A stretch of 64,000 bases of DNA. Origin: Tulasnella sp. 424 (Eukaryota; Basidiomycota; Agaricomycetes; Cantharellales; Tulasnellaceae). Location of the stretch: positions 1 to 64,000 of the forward strand of contig WSUB01000043.1 in NCBI GenBank assembly GCA_019633425.1, in the 5' to 3' direction. Positions 21,933 through 35,837 of the stretch are shown here, piece by piece. Within the stretch, counting starts at the first letter, position 1. Every line of letters starts with the position of its first letter. The position numbers were made by a program, and so were the translations under genes. The notes beneath the pieces were generated by a model that saw only the letters and a list, made by a program, of their open reading frames with translations, had not been told where the DNA came from and did not search any database.

Positions 21933-23514
21933 ATGCGACTGCTCTCACTCATCGGATTTCTCACAGCCCCGCTCGCTGCATTCGCCGTTGTCGGCCCTGG
22001 CTTAGTCTACGGGAGCACCAATGTGCACGACCCGAGTATTGTAGGACCATAACCCTATGTTTAAGACTATTCAATGCTGAAAATATTTCGTTGATCAGTG
22101 CAAGGACAGCGCCGGAAAGTATTGGCTCTTCTGTAAGCTTGCTCACTCGAAGTTCCTTCCCGCTCATGAAGCGCTTATCGAGTTTACTAGCCACTGCACC
22201 CGGTATCGACATTCGCACAAGTACCGATCGCACAACATGGACATACGTGGGCAAAATGTTCCCCAACGGCGCATCATGGACCGACACCTACACCGGGACA
22301 TCTAACGGAAACCTGTGGGCTCCTGATTGCACAGTCCAGGGTAGCAAGTTCCTGGTCAGCACTAAATTGAAGTCGTGCTCTGCGTACAACTTATTGTTAA
22401 CGTGTGCCATTTCTAGGTCTACTATGCCGCATCGTCGTTCGGCTCGCAGAACTCTGCTATTTTCCTCGCTCAGTCGACCACGGGTGCACCCGGTTCCTGG
22501 ACTAACTCTGGCCTCGTTACATCGAGCTCTTCCTCTAACAACTACAACGTGAGATTGTCGTTCGTCATTTCCGCTGGGCCACTACTGACGCAACTTTGAC
22601 CCGTAGGCTATCGACCCTAAGTGCGAAAATCCGCAGTGTTCAACTTGTTGAACAAAAAGCTGATCCAGTTTATCTACTAACTTTTAGCTTGATTATCGAT
22701 GGGTCTAACTGGTATCTGGCTTTCGGCTCGTGGTGGACTGGTATCAAAGAGTGAGTAGATTTGGTTATGCTGAAATACCAACTGAAGACTGACGACAAAC
22801 GATAGGGTCCCGTGCGTAGCTCCCTTGATAAAGACTACTTGTTCAGTTCTTAAACTCTTCTCTCTTCAGGATCGGTTCCTCGACTGGCAAGCCTTCTTCA
22901 TCCACTGTCACCGCACTCGCACAGCGCACCGCGGCTTCTGGTGCTATTGAAGCCGCTTCGATGTACAAATACGGTTCATATTGGTATCTTTTCACGTCTT
23001 GGGACATCTGCTGCCAAGGTACGACGTTTGGCTTAGTTATCCTTTGGAGCACGACGCGATTAAACGCTGTTCTCGTCCTGTAGGCACTAGCAGCACGTAC
23101 AATATTCGGGTGGGTCGCTCCACCTCTGTCACTGGCGGTTTCGTCGATAAGTCCGGGGTTGCTTTGACTGCCGGCGGAGGCACCTTGGTCCTTGCAGGTC
23201 ACGATAACGTAGGGTATTTGCAATGCACCCCCAAAGCGACAGTGGTTGACCAGCTTCTATAGATCTACGGTCCCGGTGGACAGGATGTCTTCACAGACGG
23301 CGATGGTCCAATCCTGGTCTACCGTAAGTTCTACTCATCGAATCGCTTTGACGCATTCCTAACTAGATGTGGTCTTCAGACTACTACAACGCAACTGGCA
23401 GCTGGGTAAGCAATGCCTTTGCGCTCTGCCTCGCCCCTACTCTGACCCAATGCTCCTCTTTAGCTCGGTATCAACCGTCTCGACTTTTCCAGCGGATGGC
23501 CTGTTGTTGCTTAG
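21933..23514 (+). CDS. Secreted endo-1,5-alpha-L-arabinanase (GH43)
   Basis: Extracellular enzyme cutting arabinan side chains of plant pectin. Eleven exons (21933-22040, 22099-22132, 22191-22354, 22417-22548, 22607-22620, 22688-22750, 22870-23018, 23084-23208, 23263-23323, 23380-23405, 23464-23514) give 308 aa, close to the family norm. Signal peptide [18 protein letters not shown]. The GH43 five-blade propeller blocks are VHDPSI (general-base Asp), [52 protein letters not shown] (acid Glu), [10 protein letters not shown] and [14 protein letters not shown]. Exon 5 is only 14 nt and exon 10 only 26 nt. The presence of the enzyme fits a saprotrophic or plant-associated fungus. The gene is convergent with Nup85, with 110 bp between stop codons. 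Confidence 0.88.
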
Positions 23515-23624
23515 GAGATGTCACGATGGTAGTTTGCATTTGTACTATCATACAAACTTCGAGAATAGGATCATGCATGAAGTAAACCGTGCCCCCAGCA
23601 ACATGAATGTCATTTGAAGTACGG

Positions 23625-26446
23625 CTACCTTCCCCCTCGCATAGTAAAGCTACGAGCCAGATATCGTGCCAGGGCGAGACGGACTACTTCAAGTTGTTTG
23701 AGTGCCGCCTCGACGGTAACTCCCCCGCCGTCGCCTCTTCGACTATCCTCCTTTTGCATGTCCTGTTGCATCATCTTCTCCAACGCACCAAGATAATCCG
23801 GCGCACATCCTTGATCTGCTCTGATGTATATCTCTTCGACATGTCGTAGTAAATCGTACGCATCGCTCTCCTCGAACCACATTTCGTCCTCTGCGAATAG
23901 CCGTCAGATGGTCCAGTGGAGCAGCGGAAGAGCAGAGCCTCTCACCATTACACAAGCCCGCGGCATCTATTAGGATTACGCCCCACCACCATTTCGGCAC
24001 CAAGTCCGAATTCAGCATATTCATCAGACCACTAGCGGCGTCTTTCTTCTTTCCATCACGGAAATCTTTATGGAAGGCTGCGTAGCGTTCGAGGAACGCC
24101 AGTCGATTGCGGAACGATGTCATGGCAAGAGAGGACATCCCGCCGAGATGGAAGGTCGGTGAATCCAGTAGAACATCGGATACGTCTGGGACACTGTTCA
24201 CGAGCTCGATGAATTCATCTCGCCCTAACAAGGGAAAAGATGAATAACGGATGTCTTCTTGAGAAAAGTCTTCACGAACCTCTGACAATGTATTCTTCAA
24301 GCAGTAAATCCGAGATGCGTGAAACGGTCTTGAAATCTTTAGCGTAAATCGAATAAGCTATGGCGTCGCCGTAGCGTCTGCGTTGGATGAGAAGACGTGC
24401 TACAACCTGGTGTAAAGGCGTTCGAGTTATTAGCCAATCTCTAGATACTTTTGAGGACCAACCTTGCACAGAGTTTCCATCTCTTCCCAAAGTGCATAGT
24501 CTTTGCAGACCTCCACCAGTTTCTGGACCCTCTGCATTCCCGTCAATCGGGCTAGACTTTTTTCTTCGTCTATGCCCTCTTCGTCCATGCGGTCTTCCTG
24601 GGTATCCAAAAGACCGCCGATTTCCTTGCTTCGATCCACCGAGTTGTCGTCCTCCACATCCACAGCCAATCGACTTAGGACTGCTCCTAACCTCGCCTTG
24701 CCCTCAGGTCCACAAGCTGCTAGGTAATCGAACTCGATTTGCCAAGAGCCAGGGTCGGCATGTAAGATTTGCTCTGCATAGTCCATGACCAAGACGTCTC
24801 GCAAGGTTAGAGCGTCTGCTGGAATATTAGTTTCGTCGTCGAATTCTTCGTCGTCATCCGCGATCGGGGTATCGTAAACGACCATATCCATGTTTTCCAT
24901 GAGATCTGCGACGTGGGCACCCAGCCATGGATCTTGTCTTGCCGAGTTGTGGAGGAAGCGCTTGAGCTGCTGGGAGACTAGCGCTGCTTGAGCCGCTTCA
25001 TCCGGATAGGAGCCGTCAATTGGAAGGGTGTCGTTGATGAGTGCAAGAGTATCTCTAATGCCAAGTCAGTCACATCGTCCTTCAGAGGGGGCGTTAGATA
25101 CTCACGGAAGGTCCTGCCGTTTGAAGTCAGGTCGAATCCAGATTCCCCAGACGGCGACGGCCTCTCTCCATCCAGCTGCCCCTTCGCCTTCCGAGCATAC
25201 GTTCATAATCACGGCTTGCTTCCCTTCAAGAATCCCCATCAACTCTTCAACTCCTTCCCTCCAGTCACCCTGACCCTCTGTTTTGTTCAGCATCTGGAGT
25301 TCCCTTCGTAGCAGGCGGACAGAATCGGACCATCGTGAGTGAGCCGAGAAGAATTCCTGCTCTGTACCATATGATGTTGATCGAGGGTGGGATTCGAGAG
25401 TTTTTACCAGCTGAGGGGCAATACGACGAAGGATTGGTGAAGGGTGTGAGGAGAGGATGTTGAAAAAGTGGGAGGCGCCTTTCCAAAGCCCTCGGATGGT
25501 AGCGCTATCAGGCGGCAAAATGTGAGAAATCACGGTGCACCTCGACCAAAGCCCACGGCTTACCGAGTAAGATAGTCCCAGAAACCCTCCTCCAGCCACG
25601 GTTTTTCCTTGTGTGCGTACTGCCTTGCTTGTTCCGAGGTTGGAGCCACAAAGTTCATGTTGAGCCACAGAAGCAGTTCTTCACCGACCAAGCCGGTCAT
25701 CAACCCCGATTGAGGGGTCAACAGAGTTTGAAATAGGCCTAACGTAACGTAGACGGTCGTCCAGTGCTCGTACGACTCCAGGTCAACATTCTCTTCCATC
25801 TTGCCATAGAGTGTCAGCAGTGCCAAAACGCCACCAGAAGAGGGTCACTCACTCCCAATTGATCAATGTAGGCTTGGACGTTCTCCATGTACATCTCGGT
25901 ATATCCGTGGAGAAGTTCGATATTTTGGCTGCTCTCAAAGCTACAATGGAAATGTGTCAGACCATATCTCGCGACCCAGTAAAGACTACACGCACGGGAT
26001 GCCCTCATCCTGCCGCTGACGAGCCGAGACTTGCAGATGCTTAAACGTCACATAAGAGTCCCCATAAAGCTAGAGGAACGGAGGGTGGAAATTGTTAAAA
26101 ACTTGCGCTAGCGCTTCAAAGTTTCAACAGCACCCACCTTCACAGCAGACGTAGGTGTTGAACCCCATTTGGCCATCCAAACCGCATCTTGGTTCGACAA
26201 CGAAGGCTTTTTAGCCTCGGATCGGCCGTGGGTCTTTGAAGGTCGTTCACTGAACTACAGAGGGCGCGGTCAGAATACATTGTTAGAGGCTGGGAAGTTA
26301 TCACCTACTAGTTGGGCATGGATGGCAAGTTCATTCCCTCGTGGAGAGAGTGTTACACCCAGAGCAAAGTCTGAAGTGCTCAGTTGTGAGAACGAGTCTG
26401 CAGTGAGCAGAGCAGGGCGAACTGTAGTGCTTGGGACGTCTGCCAT
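23625..26446 (-). CDS. NUP85: Nucleoporin Nup85
   Basis: Scaffold nucleoporin of the Nup84/Nup107-160 Y-complex of the nuclear pore. Start MADVPSTTVRPALLTADSFS at 26446 (exon 1, 26446-26309; the intron begins GTAGGT). Helical blocks follow: SAVKLYGDSYVTFKHLQVSA, ENVDLESYEHWTTVYVTLGL, LWLNMNFVAPTSEQARQYA, EEGFWDYLTR, ATIRGLWKGASHFFNILSSH, EGVEELMGILEGKQAVIMNV, FLRQLGKTRSMAGCP-type alternatives excluded, DYAEQILHADPGSWQIEFDY, QRVQKLVEVCKDYALWEEME, LLIQRRRYGDAIAYSIYAKD and KWWWGVILIDAAGLCN. The all-alpha solenoid with these motifs matches Nup85. An acidic loop (IADDDEEFDDE) sits mid-protein. Roughly ten exons; internal splice ends are approximate. The C-terminus ends SFTMRGGR. Confidence 0.82.
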
Positions 26447-26896
26447 GACTGAATTCAATCCTGGAGAAACGCGCCGAGATTGTTCGAACGGTGCTGGTGG
26501 TGAACGATTGTCGCGAGATTCCTTTGGTTCGGTATGATACAGAAAGTGTTCGCCAGCTTCTGACTCTCTGTCAAAGAGGACCACGGTCAGGCTTCGAGGA
26601 TGGTGAGCGAACACAACACTCTGGGACGGGCACGTGGTTGCACTCGGTCCAAATTGCAATCCATCCACCAGCTTACAACGACCACAGCTGGAGCCCGAAG
26701 CCTTCTGGACGGTGAATAATGCTCAATGAACCGCGACTAGCTTAATATGATGCGAAGAGAAAAAGAATCCAGCTGTATTCGCGCGATTAGATGTCTACCG
26801 GACAAAGGTCCATAGATTTTTTGGTACGAGAGAGAAGACAAATAGGTAGAATTACGTCGACAACCACTCCGCGAAACAATCAGACCCATAAGCTGT

Positions 26897-29077
<2,181 letters not shown>

Positions 29078-29253
29078 TGGTGAGGAAATGGGAGGGAAAG
29101 AGAATGGGAGAGGGATGGGGGAGACGAAGTGAAGCGGACGTTGTGAGAAGAAAACGAGATGTGGAATTGAAAGAAATACGGCACCCCCGAGTCCTCTCTC
29201 ACGGTTTCGTCCGACGGCACGCCCTCTGCTCAAAATCCCATCGACCCCGTTCC

Positions 29254-29867
29254 ATGAAGTTTACAACCAACTCAAGTGAGTATCAGCTAAACCTCCCTTC
29301 TTTACTACAACATCCTTAGCTAATTTTCTCGAAAACTTTTTTCTTTTACCAGTGCTCCTCCGGTCGATTGCTGGGCCTTCGCGTTGGGCCGCATCCATAA
29401 ATTGTGCCAAGTCGAATGCGCGTACTTTTGCCACCGAAGTCGCGTCAAAATCGTCCATTTCAGCGGCGAACCCACCCTCGACGTCGGCGGCTCTCGACCT
29501 CATACGCTCTCAACCATCTCACTATGTGATCGCGTCTGTCGTCGGCCGAAAATATCTCCTCACTCCCCGCGACGTCCTGACCATCCCCCGGCTCAACGAC
29601 GTAAAAGTGGGAGACACCTTGGCTCTAACGGACATCCACGAGCTTGGATCGAGGGAGTTTACCCTTCGAGGAGATCCCCTCATTCCAAAAGGCAAGGTGT
29701 CCGTCAAGGCGACCGTCGTGGAGCATACCAAGGGCCCAATGGAATTCATCGTCAAGAAGAAGCGGAGAAAGGGTTATAAGAAGACCATTCAGCACAAGCA
29801 GACTTATACGAGACTAAGGATAGGAGAAATCGATGTTGCTTCGGAGGTTGCCTCGCCATCGTCATAA
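29254..29867 (+). CDS. MRPL49: Mitochondrial large ribosomal subunit protein bL21m
   Basis: Two exons (29254-29275 and 29353-29867) give 178 aa. A basic, Ser/Ala-rich targeting region (LLRSIAGPSRWAASINCAKS) precedes the bL21 domain: YVIASVVGRKYLLTPRDVLT, IPRLNDVKVGDTLALTDIHE, GSREFTLRGDPLIPKGKVSV, ATVVEHTKGPMEFIVKKKRR, KGYKKTIQHKQTYTRLRIGE. The symbol follows the yeast orthologue. Exon 1 is only 22 nt (MKFTTNS plus one base), and its last A joins TG of exon 2 to make a second in-frame Met, so either Met could serve if exon 1 is spliced. Head-to-head with ATP1. Confidence 0.9.
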
Positions 29868-30112
29868 CGAGTAAGCCGGGGATTCTCTTCTGCCGTTTGG
29901 ACGGAAGCTCACGCGCCTTCTCATCATCAGACGGATAATTCTCGTTACCTTTGGCTCGCTTTGGTGTCTTTTGCTTTATCTATAATGCTTTGCCGAAGGC
30001 ACCGTGTGGTCGATCATCAGAAAGTCCAATCGCAGACCCTGCACCGAGTGTACAGACAATATTTCATAATCTATTCAACGGCTCCATTAGAAGACGTTCT
30101 AGTAGCATTAGT

Positions 30113-31925
30113 CTAATCCTCCTTGGTCTCCGCATCCTCCTCATAACCCTCGACCTTCATGTCGTTCAACCCCAGCTCTTCGTTCTGGTCCCATGTCCGG
30201 TCATAGAGCTCGGTCGTCATATTAGGATCCGGATCTGGCGCATAGATATTCTGGAGGTAAGAATTTGCTAGTGGATCGTCGAGAATGACGGTGAAAGGAA
30301 TCTCCGCTTTCATAACCTGTGTGGGAGGCCGGGTTAAGGTCCGCCTCGGATTTCTGGGAGCGCCAAGGTCACACATACCTGTTTCAGTTTGCCCAAAAAC
30401 ACTTCAAATGATGATCGATCCTCCTTGGCATCTGCAGCGTCACCTCGAGCGAAAGCCTTCTCGCTCAGTTCATCGTAAACTTGGGTGAGCAGACCTTCGA
30501 GAGTCGTGAACCTCCCTCCGAGAGTGCCAGGTTGGAGTATCAGTTGGATTTCCGGAATCTCGAGGCCACAGTTCTCGCTCTGTCGCCAATCAGGTCAGAC
30601 CCCTTTAAGCAGGATTCGTAAATGAGATGTCACCTTCAAAATATCTCTCGCCAAGTCGTCAGTGTCCTCCACTTTGAGTGTTATTTTCTTTCCTTTCTCG
30701 GAAATCGCGGAACCTGACTTGATTTCGTTGTCTCGGTAGCCGCATCGGTCACAGTTCGTTGACATGATGAGAATATCCTAAGATGCAAACCACATGGTCA
30801 GTCTTCCCTTGAACCCGCGGATGGGATGCCATGAATTCACCTTGAAATAAGGAATGACGACCTTCTTCATCTTGGTATCGCAAGGCGCATGGCACGAAGA
30901 ACAAGTCCCAGGGAACACATACACTTCTCCTTGTTCGTCATCGTCATCATCTACCTGCTCTCCAGCTTCAATCTTTCGTGCTTCGTCCTCTCCAATCGTT
31001 CGTATCTTCTCCTTCTTGCCCTCCTCTTCCGCTTCATCCGGACCGACGATGCCCAACAAGACATCCTGGTCCCTCGACCGATCATACGTCTTCATACTCC
31101 ACTTCGGGTCAGCCATCGAGCCGATAAACTCGATCCAGCTATTTCCTGCCGGGTCGTCCACCTTGACGGTGAAAGCCTTCGGGATCGGTGCGTCATGTGG
31201 TATCTGTTGACCGTCCGGCCCCTGAGCGACGGGTTCCCCATCCTCATCATCCCCGAGACTGTCATGAAGCTTCCTCATTAAAGCCTCGATCTTTTCATAC
31301 GTCGGCTCATCTTGCAAGCGTCGGAGTGGTTGGTCCGCGGACAAGTCGGCAATGACGTCGCGAAGCATACCCTCTACCGTGGTGAGTTGACCTCGCTTAG
31401 GCGGGATAGTAAGTTCGAACTCGGGAAGCATGACCGTAGCATAAGATGATTTGACCACTTGACGGTTCAAATCTCCCCGGTTGAGGATTTTGGCGGTATA
31501 CAGCGTCCCTTGCTCTGTTCCACCCAGGAAGTCAACGCTCTTGTATCCCTCGAAAGCACTGATGATTTTACATACCTGCAATCATGCCAGCCGACTGTAT
31601 TTCATTATTTTGCTCCCCACAGTGTTCGCATCGGAATGAGGCCACTATAACCTCTTTGAAGTAGGGAATTGAAGTTAGGAGCAGTCGTGTTACGCCCTAA
31701 ATTAACATTTTCGAGAGGTTTCGAAGTGTAAGAGGTAGCCTAGATGTACTTTGATAAAGGTCATACCTCCTCGCCACACCGCATGCAAAGACTATCCACC
31801 GTTTGAACGGGAGCATCTTCATCCACCTCGGCTTGGCCTGACTCGGCGGCCTCGGGCAGGTTCTCTGTCTCCTCAACACGGTCACCGATCGACTTGAAGA
31901 AAGGATCTTGAGGCTTCGAGGTCAT
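30113..31925 (-). CDS. ZPR1: Zinc finger protein ZPR1
   Basis: Conserved eukaryotic protein with two C4 zinc fingers, each followed by a beta-helical-hairpin domain; in yeast it works as a chaperone for folding elongation factor eEF1A. Start [20 protein letters not shown]. First zinc finger and domain: [40 protein letters not shown], then [20 protein letters not shown]. Second: [80 protein letters not shown]. An acidic insert with Asp repeats precedes the second finger. It ends with an acidic tail (EEDAETKED). About six exons; the last ones are bounded near 30770, 30640, 30580 and 30375. A methyltransferase acting on translation elongation factor (see 44054) is also in this window. Confidence 0.92.
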
Positions 31926-32797
31926 TATTAGAATTAGCTGGGAGGTGGTATAAGTGGTAGAGGTTGTATTATTTATATGCCAAGTTCTTACAAAGAGTCA
32001 AATAGCGTGGTGGGGCGGATCTTCTGGCAAATACTAGTAAACATGCCGACCTTGCCGAGCTCTTTTCATTTTGGATCATCTTGTTCCAGTTGTTCTTGGT
32101 TTAGGCAGCTCGGGCCGATGTGACTCGAAGCACATCATCGAAGGCGTCTGACTCGTGGGCAGCAGGGACCTGAAACGCGACGGGCTTCTCATGTTGTGAA
32201 GGAAAAAACCCCAAATCACTTTCAATTAATCTACCTAAAGACATCGAAAGGAGAAAGGGGAGACTACGAGGGGGAAAACAGGCAGTAGCTACATCATCAT
32301 CATAACTCAGGCGGGGATTGCGTCTTGCTTCAGGCGAAAATGTAAGACACGAGGTGCGAGGTGGTTTGTACATCAAGTGGGAGGGAGGGGGAAATCAGGC
32401 AACCTCGTTCATCAGTCACAGCGGGAAAGGATAAAGTGAAACTGGAGGAAAGGAAGAAAAATTCACAGAATTTGCCAGTCGGTGAGAGAGCAGAGAGGAA
32501 CCGCCCGAAGCAGGGCACTTTTGGTCTGGGGAACAGGAGACGAGGAGAGACGAGAGATGAGACGAAAGGAGACGACGACGATGTGAAGCGAAACCAGGGC
32601 ATCAGAAAAGGACGAAAACCGAGATAACAAACGTGGAGTTTTGGCTCTTTTTCCAAATGTTTTTGGGCTTTTTTTGGTGCTTATTTTTTTTCTTTCTTGA
32701 CGAGTGTGGCAAGGTGACCAAGTCGACCGGTGGCTGCGAGGAGAGAGGTCCTGCCCCCAGCCAAGATCTTCTTGCACCTTGCATCCCTCTTCGGGAT
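31926..32797. other. Intergenic region between ZPR1 and BCS1-like genes
   Basis: 872 bp holding the ZPR1 promoter and the 3' flank of the BCS1-like gene. The stretch about 32390-32600 is strongly purine-rich on the plus strand (CT-rich on the minus). No gene is supported. Confidence 0.45.
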
Positions 32798-35700
32798 TTA
32801 GGACGACGTGGAGGTCGAGGCATCGGCAACAGCCGGAACGGGAGTGAGGGTGGTCGTAGAAGGCGTCTTGACCCACTTGGACTCGTCCTTAACCTGAGCG
32901 TCGGTAGCGGCCGAAGTGGTGGTGGAGGCATCCACCATCGTGGCAATGGCGTCCAACTCGGCGCTGGTAACGCTCTCCGTGTCAGAGTCATCACCATCGT
33001 CGTCGGCGGTCGTGCTTTCCGTGTTGCTTTCGCTGGACGAGGTCGCTATGGGCGTTGGAGCCGGAAGAACTGCAGGACGTTCGGGGAGAGAGACGAGGAG
33101 AGGCGAAGAAGCGGAAGACTCGGACGAGTCGCCAGGTACTACTGGTTTGGTCGACGTGGATTTGGTCTTAGTCTTGCGGTGGCGGCGGGTGGCAGCTTGA
33201 GAGTCGGCCTCGAGTGTAGCTGCCTTGGCTTCAGTTTCCTTGGCTTCCTTCTATAAAAAACGAAGGAAATGGGATTTAGTTTCGATATTCCTCCGACGGG
33301 GCGTCCTAAATCCAACTAACCTCTGCTTTCTCCTGAGCTGCTTTAGCTTCCTTCTCTTCACGTTCAGCCTTCTCCTTGGCTTCGCGCTGTAAAGTGCGAG
33401 AATATCGTCAGTGACCATTGCTCGGTCGTCGGCCAGTATAAGCGCACCTCTTCCTTCTCCTTCTTGAGCTTAGCCCGAGTCTCTCGCTCTTTGATGACCC
33501 ACTCAGCAACCTCCTTCACGCACTCCCTCGGACGAGTCTTGTTCTTGAGCAAGTAACCCTGCAAGCTAGCGACCTGGAAAACGCCTCACGTCCATCAGCA
33601 CCCAATTGGTCAAAAGAGTGTGGTAGAAAAAAGCGTACGCTAAGTTCGTTCTCCGGGATCGCTTGAGCGAACTCCTTCGCCAACGCCGCGAGCTCTTCCT
33701 CCTCAAGCAAAGGAACAGCATGCATCTTGGTGCGCTTGCGAGTGGGCATGACGGGTCGAGCCATGGGGTCGGAGTTGCTGCCTTCCTCTTGAGCTTTCGC
33801 TTGCGGGTCCGAGGCTTTGCGGCAAGGGAAGAAGTTCATGAAAATGCCCCTAAAAAAGCCAAAGTCCGTCGCGATCAGCGCATTGTCGCTCCCAACCCAG
33901 AAGACCTGGCTTACTCTGCTTGCCACTTGGAAGCGTGCTTAAAGTCGATCCAGACGTCCATGCGACCAGGTCGGCTCAAAGCGGGGTCAAGGCGCTCGAT
34001 GTGGTTCCTATTTTAAAAAAAGGATACGCAGATTAGACGCCACTTTCTTTCTAGAGATCAGGGCTAATCACGCACGTCGTCGCGAACAAGATCCTTCCCT
34101 CACTAGCCGCAACACCGTCCAACGAGTTCAAAAGACCGCTCAAGCTGAGGCAGTTGGGGTCGTGCGCATCGTCTTCGGTAGCGCCGGCGGCCCCGGCCGC
34201 ACCCCGACGGCTCGAAGTGTGGTGGCTACGCGAAAGAGGCGCACCGGTCGACTTTTCGTCTCGAGAGACACCGCGAGTGAACGCAGCGTCGAGATCTTCG
34301 AGCAAAACGATGCAGCGTGAGGGTACGCGGCCCATAAGGTTAGAAAGAGTCGTGTCGTTCATCCTATTGGAAAAAGAGAAGAGCGCGGTTCAGCGAAAAC
34401 CGTTCGTTTCCAATCCGCGACACCTTCTCTCACCCTTTGGAAGACAGAGAAATGACGTAGATGTCCAATCCGAGAGCACCAGCGACGGCGTGGATCAACG
34501 AGGTCTTGCCGGATCCGGGGACACCGTGCAAGAGGTAGCCTCGACGGAATGGGATGCCGCGTTCGGCATACCACTCTTCGCTGGCAAGGAAATCTCGAGC
34601 GTCGGCCATGAGCATGTCCTACAGCGAATACGAATTGAGCAATCGAGCGAGACGCAGCTAGTGATCGTCCAGTACGTACTTTAACGCCTGGTTCCAAGAC
34701 AATCGAGCTCAAAGGCCGCTTCGCGCGTGCTCCATTCCATCGCCAGTTGCCATAAGCGTCCGCCAGGAAAATGTGAACTGGGCCATTTCACGAGTCGTCA
34801 GCTCCCGAAACCAAAGACCAGGAAATCCTAGCCCACCTCGATGTTCCATATCAGCCTCATATTCCCTCTTGGCTTGCAACACGAGCTTCTTCAGCACGGT
34901 GTTATTGCGAGCGACAACGCTGATTTTGAGTTCTTCGTTGCTTCCGTTGAACGCGTCGCTTCGCTTCGAGCGGGTGATTCGGAGCCAGTGTCCACGGTAA
35001 AAGATGGTATGAGTCGTATCTGCACGATTCCGAGATGAACAAGAGGGAATTTGTCAGTACGTCGCGGATAAGCGTTAAAAAGGCCCGGGTTAAGGAGATA
35101 GGTAAAAGGAAAAAAAGAAAAACGTGACCAACATCGACCCCCCCGCAATCTCTCCTCGCACACACACACGCAAACATGTCACTAAAGACGTAAACACCAG
35201 CGACCACGACGCGCAAAAAACGAGAGTTTTGATTTTTTTTTGGAGAACGAGAAACAGGAAGAAAAGGCAGCCGGACTTACCGAAACTAGGCAAGAAGGCA
35301 ACTTTCTTCTTCCTTCGCCCGTGTACCAAAGTATCGTCATCCTCGTCTTCTTCGTCTTCCGAATCGATGACGTCCTCCTCGTTGGACGAAGGGAGCATCC
35401 CTTGGCGACCTGCTGCCCGGGTGGTGATTTCGAATTCACGAGAACGACCCCATGCTGGTTGCTTTGAGAGCCAGTGCATGAGCCAGTCAAATGGGCTGGG
35501 GAGGGGAGGAGAGAAGATTGTTAGAGAAATTCAGGGGTGTCTTCTTTTGCTTTCGGTCTGGAGTGGAATTTTGGGGGGGTCAGGACTTACTAGTCTTCTT
35601 GGTTAAAGTGCGCAGTTAGGAAGAAGGCTTAAGGAAGGAGGCGATCTTCGTTAGTCCCGAATGTGCCGATCCCGTGAATGAAATTGGGGAAATCTCACAG

Positions 35701-35837
35701 TCGACGAATGAATTCCAAGCGGATGCCGAGACACGTCGGGCTGTCTCGACTGTCCCTCCTAGAATGACGAGCTTCATCGTGTCTGTGAGAGAAGCGGTGT
35801 TTACGAGGGGAGCAACGATGCTCTTGAACATGTCCAT
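32798..35837 (-). CDS. Bcs1-type mitochondrial AAA ATPase with long charged C-terminal tail
   Basis: Relative of Bcs1, the inner-membrane AAA ATPase that translocates the Rieske protein into complex III; fungi also have diverged Bcs1 paralogues. Start MDMFKSIVAPLVNTASLTDT. Bcs1 N-domain elements: FFLTAHFNQEDYPFDWLMHW, SREFEITTRA, THTIFYRGHWLRITR. AAA module: DARDFLASEEWYAERGIPFR, RGYLLHGVPGSGKTSLIHAV (Walker A GVPGSGKTS), CIVLLEDLDAAFTRG (Walker B), LLNSLDGVAASEGRILFATT, ERLDPALSRPGRMDVWIDFK (sensor 2 / Arg-finger region). Odd features: an acidic patch (DSEDEEDEDDDT) inside the N-domain, a Gly/Ala-rich insert after Walker B, and a roughly 190-residue tail of Lys/Glu/Ala then Ser/Thr/Asp repeats ending STSTSS. 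The tail suggests a paralogue rather than the housekeeping Bcs1. About nine exons. Confidence 0.85.

Noticed and set aside
22806..22811. Possible 6-nt exon (GGTCCC) in the arabinanase
   Set aside because: It would insert two residues (VP) between TGIKE and IGSSTG. Direct splicing of 22750 to 22870 keeps the frame and matches the family without an insert, so the extra exon is not needed.
26262..26308. 24-nt intron at the Nup85 exon 1 end
   Set aside because: Using the donor GTAGGT after CAACTA gives an ordinary intron of about 53 nt with a CTAAC branch site and the same frame.
32633..33256. 207-aa plus-strand open frame
   Set aside because: Antisense to the low-complexity tail of the BCS1-like gene; Arg/Gly-rich composition is what the complement of Ser/Thr/Ala repeats gives.
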